This document shows, piece after piece, positions 56,850 through 64,000 of a stretch of DNA of 64,000 nt (position 1 is the stretch's first letter; every line of letters begins with the position of its first letter). The notes under the pieces were generated by a model. The model made no database searches. It was not told where the DNA came from and saw only the letters and a program-made list of their open reading frames with translations. The position numbers and the translations under genes are program-made. Source of the DNA: G965279355 sp965279355 (GTDB lineage: Bacteria > Pseudomonadota > Alphaproteobacteria > CACIAM-22H2); assembly GCA_965279355.1 (NCBI GenBank), contig OZ257155.1:3968001-4032000 (forward strand), given 5' to 3'.

Positions 56850-57803
56850 ATGAAACCCGTTGCGCAAATCGTCGCCGATGCCATGGCGCAGTATAAGGCC
56901 GGAAATTTTCCCGCCATGGAGGCGGCCTGCGCGGAGGTGCTGCGTCAGGACCCCGAGAACGCCGACGCACTGCAGATGCTGGGGATACTCGAGCGCAAGC
57001 GCGGCAATTACGAGCGCGCCATCGGCCATCTCGCGATCGTGACGAAGACGCACCCGACGATCGCGCAGGCGCATCTGCTGCTGGGCCAGTGCCAGGAGGC
57101 GCTGGGCAGGATTGCCGAGGCCGGAGCGTCGTACCGGCAGGCGAGCCTGCTCGATCCCGCGAACAGCGTGGTGCGCGAGATGCACGCACAGGCGCTGATT
57201 CAGCAATGGTCCGAGGTGCTGAAATTGCGTCCGGTCGGGCGCGAGGCGATCAAGAGCTACGCGGCGAAGCTGCAATCGGGCTTCATCCAGAAATATCTGT
57301 CGGGACCGAAGATCCTCGACATCGGCTATCGCGGCCATACCGGAGAGTCGTTGCCGATCGTGGCGCAGGCCGTCGGTATCGATCTCGGCTATCCCGGCTA
57401 CGACGGCGTGACCCTGCCGTTTGCCGACGGCAGCCAGGACACCGTCTATTCAAGCCATTGCCTTGAGCATATGGCCGATCCCGTCGCGATCCTGCGCGAC
57501 TGGTATCGCGTGCTGCGGGTCGGCGGCTACATCGTGGTGGCGGTCCCGCACCAGCATCTCTATGAGAAAAAGCCGGCCCTGCCGTCACGCTTCAATGCCG
57601 AGCACAAGCAGTTTTTCACGCCGGCGAAGCTGCTCGCCGTGTTCGAGCAGGCGCTGATCCCCAACAGCTATCGGGTCCGGCATCTCGCCGATAACGATTT
57701 TCTCTACGACTATTCGGTGCCGCCGGAACAGCATCCGGTCTGGTGCTACGAGATCGAGCTGGTCGTGGAAAAGATCGCGACGCCGTCCTGGACGATCGGC
57801 TGA
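56850..57803 (+). CDS. TPR-SAM methyltransferase
   Basis: 317 residues: N-terminal TPRs (about 10-110; DALQMLGILERKRGNYERAIGHLAIV) and a class I methyltransferase-like C-terminal domain (ILDIGYRGHTGESLPIVAQAVGIDLGYPGYDGVTLPFADGSQDTVYSSHCLEHMADP). The GxG loop is modified (GYRGHTG). Convergent with the methyltransferase-glycosyltransferase gene, suggesting a shared glycan-modification role. Confidence 0.85.
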   Translation: MKPVAQIVADAMAQYKAGNFPAMEAACAEVLRQDPENADALQMLGILERKRGNYERAIGHLAIVTKTHPTIAQAHLLLGQCQEALGRIAEAGASYRQASLLDPANSVVREMHAQALIQQWSEVLKLRPVGREAIKSYAAKLQSGFIQKYLSGPKILDIGYRGHTGESLPIVAQAVGIDLGYPGYDGVTLPFADGSQDTVYSSHCLEHMADPVAILRDWYRVLRVGGYIVVAVPHQHLYEKKPALPSRFNAEHKQFFTPAKLLAVFEQALIPNSYRVRHLADNDFLYDYSVPPEQHPVWCYEIELVVEKIATPSWTIG

Positions 57804-57807
57804 CGCG

Positions 57808-60141
57808 TCAGCCTTTCATCGTCAGCAACTGCTGACGCACGCGCTGCAGCACCTCGCCCCAGTCGCCGGCCTTCGTCTGACGGAAAAGCTGGGCCTGCGG
57901 ATACCAGGGCGTCCGGTCGCCGGACCGGGTCCAGCGCCAGTCGCAGGGGGCGGGCAGAAGGATCCACACGGGTCGTCCCAGCGCACCGGCGAGATGCGAC
58001 AGCGACGTGTCGACGGTGATCACCAGATCGAGCTCGTTCACGGCCGCGGCGGTGTCGGCGAAATCCATGAACTCGGCGCCGAGATCAACCAGGCCTTCCG
58101 GACGCGGCGTATTCTCCGGCCACGGCTTCTGCAGCGACACGAAACTCTGCGGCAGACCCTGGAAGGCGGAAAGAAACATCTCGCTCGGGATCGAGCGGTT
58201 GGCGTCGTTGTAGTGGACGGGGTTGCCGGCCCAGACAAGACCGATCCGCGGCCGTTTGATGGCCGACAGCCGTTTTTTCCACGGCTCGATGCGCTCCCGC
58301 GGCACGCGCAGATACGGCAGCTCCGCCGGGATGGAGGCGAGTCCGGAGCGGAAGACATGGCCAAGGCTCATCAGCGGGCAGTGGAAATCGATGGGGGGAA
58401 TCTTGTCGCCGTCCGTCACCACGACGTCGATATAGTCCTGGGCGCGGAACAGTTCGACCAGCTCGTTGCGCACACCGACGACAATCCGGTTGCCGCGGTC
58501 GTGTAGGATCTTGGCGTAGCGAAGGAACTGCACATTGTCGCCGAGCCCCTGCTCGCCGTGAAAGAACAGCGTCTTGCCGGTAATATCGGGCGTGGTGAGC
58601 GGCGCACCGGGGAAAGGGGGGCGCGGCCGGCCCTTCGCTTCGAAGCGCTTTTCATGATGGTCCCACGCTTCCTCGAAATTTCCGTCGAGGAAAAGGATCA
58701 TCGAGAGATTGTTGTGCGCGGGCGCATGGTCGGGGTTGAGGGCCAGCGTGCTGCGATAGGCCGTCGCGGCGGCGGAATCCTCACCGAGCGCGTAGAGCGC
58801 CTTGCCGGTTTCAAAGAGATTCTCAGCCGTTACACCCGGCAGCGTCGCCACGTTCTGCAGAGTGGCAAACGCTTCGTCGCGCCGTCCGTTTTCACCAAGC
58901 GCGGCGCCGAGCCGGACCTGGATCGCCGGATCGTCGGGCAGGACGGCAGCAAGGCGTTGCCAGATTTCCACCGGCAGCTTGCCGCCTCTCGCGGCCAGCC
59001 GCTCGGCCAGCTGGCGTGCATCGTCGGTCACAGGAGGAGCCAGCGATGTTGCCGTCGCCAGCACAGAAATCGCGGGGTCGATATGGTTTGCCTGTTCAAG
59101 AAGCTTGGCGAGGGCGATGCGCGCCTGCACGAAGCGCGGCTCGGCGACGATGGCCTTCTGATAGAGCGGGACCGCCTCAGCCGGGCGGTTGAGCTTGCCG
59201 AGCAGGGTGGCGAAATTGAAGAGCAGGACGGGTGCGTTGGGCGTCAGGGCGAGCGCCGATTGAAAAGCCTTCTCTGCCTGTGAGAGTCGCCCAAGCTCGT
59301 GATTGATGACGGCCAGATGCCCCAGCGCCTCGGCGTTGCGGGGCGCGGCGGCGGCGGCCTGTGCCAGATAGGTATAACCCAGTGAGAAATCACGCCGCCG
59401 CTTGGCGGCGAGACCAAGGACAATGAGCGCGTCGCTGTTGCCCGGCTCCGTCGCCCGGATCTTTGTTGCGATGGCTTCCGCCGCCGCAATGTCGTTGCGG
59501 GCGAGGGCGGCGCGCGCCATCTCCGCCGTGTTGACCTGCGCCGGCTGCCTGGGCAGCGCGACGATATAACCGCTCTTTTTGTAGAGGCGCTGGATCGTAT
59601 GCGTTGTCGCCAGCATCGTTTCGATGAAACGGATGTTGCGCTGCTCCGGCAGCACGCCGGGTCCGAGATGGGTGATGTTCCCCATCTCGTAGGGCCCCTC
59701 CTCGTAGATACGCAGATCGTCGATCAGGAACACGTCGCCTGCGATCGGACGCAGGCTGGCGATCAGTTCCATCTCCCGCTGCAACGGCAGGCGGCGGTCG
59801 ATATTCGTTTCGGTGTCGTATTTCGCCAGGCCGTAGTCGGCGCCCGGGAAATGGGCATCGAGCCAGTAGACGACCGGCGTCGCCCTTGGAACATTCGCCA
59901 GGGACTGGCGCAGTCCCGTTTCGCTGTCGGTGTTGATGATCGAGACGCTGGGATCGTCGGCGAAGCGCTTGGTGGCGCCCGCCGCCAGCTCCGGTGCGAT
60001 TTCGATGGAAAAGACCCGCTCGAAGCCGAAACGCCGGGCGTAGTCCACGCCGCCGCCGCGTCCGGTTCCCGTCTCGATGAGAAAGCGGCAGCCGAATTTG
60101 TCGCGGATCTGCGCGAGGTCGAAATCTGCCAGGATGCCCAT
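57808..60141 (-). CDS. Methyltransferase-like / TPR / glycosyltransferase fusion
   Basis: 777 residues. N-terminal about 190 residues resemble a methyltransferase-like domain (CRFLIETGTGRGGGVDYARRFG, VFSIEIAPELA, LDAHFPGADYG, VFLIDDLRIY). About 205-510 are TPR repeats (ALGHLAVINHELGRLSQAEKAFQSALALTPNAPVLLFNFA). About 520-777 are a heptosyltransferase/GT9-like domain (TLFFHGEQGLGDNVQFLRYAKIL, RIGLVWAGNPVHYNDANRSIP, LDLVITVDTSLSHLAGALGRPVWILLP). Probably transfers sugars to protein or lipid acceptors; substrate unknown. Confidence 0.88.
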   Translation of the reverse strand: MGILADFDLAQIRDKFGCRFLIETGTGRGGGVDYARRFGFERVFSIEIAPELAAGATKRFADDPSVSIINTDSETGLRQSLANVPRATPVVYWLDAHFPGADYGLAKYDTETNIDRRLPLQREMELIASLRPIAGDVFLIDDLRIYEEGPYEMGNITHLGPGVLPEQRNIRFIETMLATTHTIQRLYKKSGYIVALPRQPAQVNTAEMARAALARNDIAAAEAIATKIRATEPGNSDALIVLGLAAKRRRDFSLGYTYLAQAAAAAPRNAEALGHLAVINHELGRLSQAEKAFQSALALTPNAPVLLFNFATLLGKLNRPAEAVPLYQKAIVAEPRFVQARIALAKLLEQANHIDPAISVLATATSLAPPVTDDARQLAERLAARGGKLPVEIWQRLAAVLPDDPAIQVRLGAALGENGRRDEAFATLQNVATLPGVTAENLFETGKALYALGEDSAAATAYRSTLALNPDHAPAHNNLSMILFLDGNFEEAWDHHEKRFEAKGRPRPPFPGAPLTTPDITGKTLFFHGEQGLGDNVQFLRYAKILHDRGNRIVVGVRNELVELFRAQDYIDVVVTDGDKIPPIDFHCPLMSLGHVFRSGLASIPAELPYLRVPRERIEPWKKRLSAIKRPRIGLVWAGNPVHYNDANRSIPSEMFLSAFQGLPQSFVSLQKPWPENTPRPEGLVDLGAEFMDFADTAAAVNELDLVITVDTSLSHLAGALGRPVWILLPAPCDWRWTRSGDRTPWYPQAQLFRQTKAGDWGEVLQRVRQQLLTMKG

Positions 60142-60228
60142 GGGGACGAATCTACTCCGGCGGAAGGCCGGGTGCGATCCTACATGGGGACACGGTTGTG
60201 TCTAGGACGTCCGCAGCGTCCGGACGGG

Positions 60229-60960
60229 TCAGGCGAGGGCGGTTCCGGCGCTGATCTTTTCGAGCCGGGCCCGGTCCAGGAAGACGATGTGGTTGACGCT
60301 CTTGAGGTCGACGAGCTTGCGGCTGCGAAGCTGGCCGAGCACGCGGCTGACCGTCTCCACCGTCAGGCCGAGATAGTCGGCGATGTCGATGCGGCTCATC
60401 GGCAGGCTGACCTCGGACTGGCCGGGAGCCGGCACACATCGCTTCGCCAGGGTCAGCAGGAAGGTTGCCAGCCGCTCCACGGCGCTTTTGCGCCCAAGCA
60501 GCAGGAGGCGGTCCTGCACGGCCGACAGTTCCTCGCACATCAGGCTGAAAAAGCGCCGGCCGGCGCGCGGGTCGGAGTCCAGCAGCGCTTCGAATTCGGC
60601 GCGGGTGTAACGGATCAGGGTCGCGTCGCCCAGGGCTTCGACCGTCTGCGAATAGCTATGGTCCTGGGTGAAGCCGAAATAGTCGCCAGCCAGCAGAAAG
60701 CTCGTGATGTAACGGCGGCCGTCGGGCAGCAGGCGCACGGCGCGCAGCGCGCCACCGGTTACTTTGAAGAAGTGGCGGGCCGTCTCGCCTTCTTCGATCG
60801 CAGCATGCCCTCGGGCAATGCTGATCGGAGCGCCAAGCCGGTCCAGCTTGGCGGCAATGGTTTCGGACGCGATGGGGCGGAGATAGGCGGGCCGGACCGG
60901 CGCCGCGAGCGGGGCCGAAATAATCGCCGAAGGGGTCCGATATGCGAAAGCTGTTGTCAT
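60229..60960 (-). CDS. fixK: Crp/Fnr family regulator (FixK-type)
   Basis: 243 residues: cNMP-like sensor domain (about 25-150; GALRAVRLLPDGRRYITSFLLAGDYFGFTQDHSYSQTVEAL) and HTH with ETVSRVLGQLRSRKL. The Fnr cysteine cluster is missing, as in FixK. It is downstream of and co-oriented with receiver-fixJ-fixL, and its promoter carries a TACGTAA palindrome. Typical role: anaerobic or microaerobic gene activation; name given from context. Confidence 0.85.
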   Translation of the reverse strand: MTTAFAYRTPSAIISAPLAAPVRPAYLRPIASETIAAKLDRLGAPISIARGHAAIEEGETARHFFKVTGGALRAVRLLPDGRRYITSFLLAGDYFGFTQDHSYSQTVEALGDATLIRYTRAEFEALLDSDPRAGRRFFSLMCEELSAVQDRLLLLGRKSAVERLATFLLTLAKRCVPAPGQSEVSLPMSRIDIADYLGLTVETVSRVLGQLRSRKLVDLKSVNHIVFLDRARLEKISAGTALA

Positions 60961-61020
60961 AACCGTCTCCGACTCGCGGCTCGTGATGAGCGTGCGGAGA
61001 GGCTATCGGGCGCCCTGACC

Positions 61021-61071
61021 TGCGGTAATTTCGGGAATGTACTTAGGTGAATTTACGTAAATTTTACCGCA
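61021..61071. promoter_or_regulatory. fixK promoter palindromes
   Basis: A 14-base palindrome AATTTACGTAAATT (61050-61063) sits inside an outer inverted repeat TGCGGTAA (61021-61028) and TTACCGCA (61064-61071), the latter overlapping the upstream receiver stop. The TACGTAA core recurs at 61556-61562 before the receiver gene. FixJ-like binding sites are the obvious candidate, not verified. Confidence 0.55.
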
Positions 61072-61447
61072 ATGGCGCGGACGGGCCTAAAGCCTTGTGA
61101 ATGGCCGCAAAAAGGCTGGGATGAGCGATCGGCTTGTCGAGCACGGCGATGGCCCTCAGCTCGGCGGCCTTGGCGACCACGGCAGCGTCCCGCTTACCCG
61201 TGATGATGACCGCCGGTATCTGGTCGTCCCGGCTGCGCAGGAGTTCCAGGAGTTCCAGTCCGGTCATCCCCGGCATATGGACGTCGACAATCAGGCAACC
61301 TTCGGCAGCTGGTGCCGGCAGATCGAGAAAGTCCCGCGAGGAGGCAAAGCCGACCGCTTCATAGCTCCGCGTCTGCAGCAGTGCGACCAGCGAGTCGCGT
61401 ACCACTTCGTCGTCATCGACGACGTAAATGACCGGAAGCTGGGACAT
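61064..61447 (-). CDS. Single-domain response regulator in fix cluster
   Basis: 127 residues from ATG 61447: acidic patch VVDDDE (10-14), Asp55 in LIVDVHMPGMTG, and ITGKRD with the conserved Thr followed by a Lys in DKPIAHP. No output domain. It lies between fixK and fixJ and could compete with FixJ for phosphate from FixL, acting as a sink or FixT-like modulator. Confidence 0.88.
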   Translation of the reverse strand: MSQLPVIYVVDDDEVVRDSLVALLQTRSYEAVGFASSRDFLDLPAPAAEGCLIVDVHMPGMTGLELLELLRSRDDQIPAVIITGKRDAAVVAKAAELRAIAVLDKPIAHPSLFAAIHKALGPSAPLR

Positions 61448-61581
61448 CGCCGGTAAATGACCACCATTCATCGTTGCCGGGCGCAGACCTCTGAAAGGAA
61501 GGGCCCGCAATTTGAAAGCCTACGCCCCGGTGGGCAAGGCGTAATTAAGGAGAAATACGTAAGGGACAGTTCGGCCAGTGC

Positions 61582-62199
61582 TTACGGTGTTTTTGGCCCG
61601 ATGCCGGCCGCGAGCGCCATGCGCACAAGATGCGACAGGCTGTCGGCCTGCATCTTTTTCATCAGATTGGCGCGGTGGATCTCAACCGTCCGCGGGCTGA
61701 TCTTCAGCTCGAAAGCGATGATCTTGTTGGCGTGGCCGATGACGAGTTGTTCCAGGACGTCGCGCTCACGCGGGGTCAGTGCCGCCGCGCGGCCGGAAAC
61801 CGCCGCCGTGTCGACATCGGCGAAACCGGTTTTCGACGAGGCGAGGGCGCGGATCACCACGTCCAGGATGATCTCGCTGGTGTAGGGCTTCTCGACAAAG
61901 TCGGACGCGCCGGCTTTCATGGCGCGCACGGCCAACGGCACGTCGCCGTGTCCCGTGACCATTACGACCGGCAGTGTCGCGCCCTTGCCGCGCAGTTGTT
62001 CCAGCAGCGCCAGCCCGTCCATACCCGGCATGCGCAGGTCGAACAGCGCGCAGCCCGGCGTTCCGGTGCTGTAGGCGGCCAGAAACTCCTCCGCCGAGCC
62101 GAAGGTTGTTACGGCGTAGCCCTTTGCCAGGAGCAGGGCTTCGAGCGAGCCGCGGACAGCGTCATCGTCGTCAACGACATACACGGTCTGACCGGGCAT
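61582..62199 (-). CDS. fixJ: FixJ-type response regulator
   Basis: 205 residues. Receiver with Asp54 (LFDLRMPGMDG), a linker, and a LuxR/NarL-type HTH (TPRERDVLEQLVIGHANKIIAFELKISPRTVEIHRANLMKKM). This is the FixJ layout. It overlaps the FixL stop by one base, so both are made together. Targets probably include fixK. Confidence 0.9.
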   Translation of the reverse strand: MPGQTVYVVDDDDAVRGSLEALLLAKGYAVTTFGSAEEFLAAYSTGTPGCALFDLRMPGMDGLALLEQLRGKGATLPVVMVTGHGDVPLAVRAMKAGASDFVEKPYTSEIILDVVIRALASSKTGFADVDTAAVSGRAAALTPRERDVLEQLVIGHANKIIAFELKISPRTVEIHRANLMKKMQADSLSHLVRMALAAGIGPKTP

Positions 62200-63284
62200 C
62201 AGACCTCCTCATGTGGGGGTTGAGCGGGAAGTATAAAGCGGAACACGGTCCCGCCGGCGGGATTCGGTTCGTGCGAGAGCGTTCCATCATGTGCTTCGAC
62301 AATCGAGCGGCAAATCGAAAGGCCGATGCCCATGCCATCCTTTTTGGTTGTTACGAACGGCTCGAAAAGCTGTTCGGCGACCTGTGATGCCACACCCGTC
62401 CCGCTGTCGGTAATCGCAACTTCGTGAAGGCCGTCTTTATTTACCATCGTACCAACGGTGATGACGCGGCGTTCTGCCTGCCGGACCGCTTCGATTGCGT
62501 TGCGGACCAAGTTTACCACAACCTGCTGAATCTGAATCCTGTCGATATTCACCTGTGGCAGATCGGGCGCAAGATGAAAAATGACATCGATGCCGTCGCG
62601 CCTGGCGCCCAGCGTTGCAAGCGCGCTGGCCTGCTCGACGACCTCGTTCAGATTTTCATCGGTCCGAAGGAGAGTGCGGTTTTCGACGAGTCCGCGCAGG
62701 CGGCGGATGATATGGCCCGCGCGTTCGGCCTGAGCCATCGTTTTTTCGAGGAACTCAAGAACTTTGGGCGGCGGGTTCGTCGACAGCAGCATCTGTCGTG
62801 CCGCCTCGGCATAGTTCATCACGGCAGTCAGGGGCTGATTGAGTTCGTGCGCGAGCGAAGACGCCAATTGCGCCATCGCGCTGCGGCGCGAATTCTGGAC
62901 GATGTCTGCCGTTAGCTCGCGGACCGTATTGTCATCACCGGTGCTGGGCTCGGCGCCACGCACGAGGCTGACACGGCCACCGGCCGCTGCCCCGCTGGTG
63001 ATTTCGATGTTGAAGAGCGAGCCATCCTTGCGCCGCGCTTCGGTTCGCCCTCCAGCCGTGAGCGGATTTGCCTCAGCGGTAAAGAGTAGCGGGTGCGCTG
63101 CGCGGCCCCGGACTTCGGCGGCGGTATAGCCGAAGAGCTGCTCTGCCGGCCGGTTAAAGACCTCAATGCGCCCCCGGGCATCCGTCACGATCAGAGCCTC
63201 CGGGATCGCGGCCAGGACTACATGAAGATGTCCTGCCGTCCCAGCCGTCGTCTCGTCAGCGGTCGTGCCTCCCGCGTCCGTCAT
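62199..63284 (-). CDS. fixL: FixL-type sensor histidine kinase without a heme site
   Basis: 361 residues from ATG 63284: one PAS domain (about 20-110, LHVVLAAIPEALIVTDARGRIEVFNRPAEQLFGY), HisKA with phospho-His146 (LASSLAHELNQPLTAVMNYAEAARQM) and HATPase with the N box VVNLVRNAIEAV. The PAS core is short and lacks the histidine-containing FG loop that binds heme in FixL, so direct oxygen sensing is unlikely. No membrane segment is seen. Confidence 0.87.
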   Translation of the reverse strand: MTDAGGTTADETTAGTAGHLHVVLAAIPEALIVTDARGRIEVFNRPAEQLFGYTAAEVRGRAAHPLLFTAEANPLTAGGRTEARRKDGSLFNIEITSGAAAGGRVSLVRGAEPSTGDDNTVRELTADIVQNSRRSAMAQLASSLAHELNQPLTAVMNYAEAARQMLLSTNPPPKVLEFLEKTMAQAERAGHIIRRLRGLVENRTLLRTDENLNEVVEQASALATLGARRDGIDVIFHLAPDLPQVNIDRIQIQQVVVNLVRNAIEAVRQAERRVITVGTMVNKDGLHEVAITDSGTGVASQVAEQLFEPFVTTKKDGMGIGLSICRSIVEAHDGTLSHEPNPAGGTVFRFILPAQPPHEEV

Positions 63285-63409
63285 GCGTCTGCGGCGCAGC
63301 AAGCGCCAGCCCTCTGGTTTAAAAGGAATTTTTCCGTGTACGGATTGCGAACCAAGAATATCATAGGGGGCGGTCGGTAACGCTAAGAGAATCGAGATAA
63401 GGGGCGGGA

Positions 63410-64000
63410 ATGAAGTTTGGAATTTTCGATCATGTCGATCGGCAGGATATCGCGCTGGCCCAGACCTACGAGGAGCGGCTGCGCCTTATTGAACTTGCCG
63501 ACATATTGGATTTCCATAGCTATCACGTAGCCGAGCACCACATGACGACCCTCGGCATGGCGCCGTCGCCCAGTGTCTATCTCGCCGCTGTTAGCCAGCG
63601 AACGAAGCGCATCCGCCTTGGCCCGCTTGTCTACCTGCTGCCTCTCTACAATCCCCTGCGCCTGATCGAAGAGATCTGCATGCTCGATCATCTGAGCAAC
63701 GGGCGTCTCGACGTCGGCATCGGTCGCGGCGTGTCGCCTTATGAGCTCGGGTATTACGGAGTGCCGTTTCTTGAGACGCAGGAGATGTTCGACGAAGCGC
63801 TCGATATCATCCTGAAGGGGCTGACCGGTGAGCGGCTGGAGCACAAGGGCGAGCGTTACCGCTATGTCAAAGTGCCGATGGAGATGCGCCCGCTGCAGCA
63901 GCCGTGCCCGCCGCTGTGGTACGGCATCGGCAACCGGGACAGCATTCCCTTTGCCGCCCAGCTTGGCGCCAACATCGTGTCGCTGGCACCGAGTGCGCTG
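63410..64000 (+). CDS. LLM-class flavin-dependent oxidoreductase (partial)
   Basis: 197 codons of a bacterial-luciferase-like monooxygenase run to the window edge without a stop. MKFGIFDHVDRQD at ATG 63410 (GGGGCGGGA before it), AEHHMTTLGMAPSPSVYLAAV, RIRLGPLVYLLPLYNPLRLIEEICMLDHLSNGRLDVGIGRGV are family motifs. Divergent from fixL. The co-substrate and substrate are unknown. Confidence 0.92.
   Translation, partial: MKFGIFDHVDRQDIALAQTYEERLRLIELADILDFHSYHVAEHHMTTLGMAPSPSVYLAAVSQRTKRIRLGPLVYLLPLYNPLRLIEEICMLDHLSNGRLDVGIGRGVSPYELGYYGVPFLETQEMFDEALDIILKGLTGERLEHKGERYRYVKVPMEMRPLQQPCPPLWYGIGNRDSIPFAAQLGANIVSLAPSAL

Noticed and set aside
59599..61050. Plus-strand open frame of about 480 codons
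   Set aside because: It spans antisense of the glycosyltransferase fusion and fixK and shows no domain; random high-GC frame.

Overview
The window is about 64 kb of high-GC DNA from a free-living alphaproteobacterium, most likely a Rhodospirillales-type organism. The basis is gene content rather than a marker gene: zapA/6S RNA/fau, ybgC-tolQRAB-pal-cpoB-tilS-ftsH-folP-glmM, ruvCAB, serC-serA with a serC-leader-like 5' UTR, hisZ-purA, a fixLJ/fixK-type cluster, and an alphaproteobacterial-type rpoH. No rRNA, IS element, prophage or CRISPR array was seen. One tRNA (Glu, CTC) is present.

Layout. 1-5.5 kb (minus): epmB (cut by the window edge), epmA, a small unknown gene and a YbjQ-family gene, then gap and tkt. 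5.6-8.4 kb (plus): a small coiled-coil gene, zapA with a long coiled-coil tail, 6S RNA, fau and a YmdB-type phosphoesterase. 8.6-23.8 kb (plus): a dense housekeeping block with yebC, ruvCAB, the Tol-Pal operon, tilS, ftsH, folP, glmM and thiD. 23.8-31.1 kb: accessory metabolism, with a MocR regulator divergent from a DUF1127-PaiB-GNAT-PhzF-GNAT run, an HTH/methylguanine methyltransferase fusion, an orphan receiver, a tartrate/isopropylmalate-type dehydrogenase and a MaoC-like hydratase. 31.1-34.0 kb: serC-serA. 34.0-39.3 kb: two TetR regulators, a STAS-like protein, two paralogous MFS transporters and an orphan YqeB-type protein. 39.4-47.5 kb: hisZ, purA, a membrane-anchored pseudokinase with a small membrane partner, rpoH, an rluD-type gene and a JAMM protease. 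47.5-57.8 kb: a Rieske oxygenase, tRNA-Glu, two exported alpha/beta hydrolases, an ECF sigma factor with a DUF2892 protein, a FAD-dependent oxidoreductase, a chemoreceptor, a flavin reductase and a TPR-methyltransferase. 57.8-64 kb: a methyltransferase/TPR/glycosyltransferase fusion, then fixK, a single-domain receiver, fixJ and fixL, and the start of a luciferase-like monooxygenase.

How parts connect. EpmA/EpmB modify elongation factor P, which relieves stalling at consecutive prolines, and TolA here carries 17 consecutive proline codons. Tol-Pal with ybgC and cpoB forms the envelope-constriction machine, and ZapA acts at the Z-ring. FixL-FixJ-receiver-FixK looks like a compact redox/oxygen regulon, but the FixL PAS domain lacks the heme-binding stretch. 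Several divergent promoters carry clear palindromic operators (MocR, both TetR genes, fixK).

I found no wholly new large system. The best candidates for undescribed biology are the pseudokinase/membrane-protein pair (42.0-44.6 kb), the 3-domain glycosyltransferase fusion (57.8-60.1 kb), the non-heme FixL cluster, and the unknown gene translationally coupled to ybjQ and next to epmA. All functions are inferred by reading protein motifs; no database search was run.
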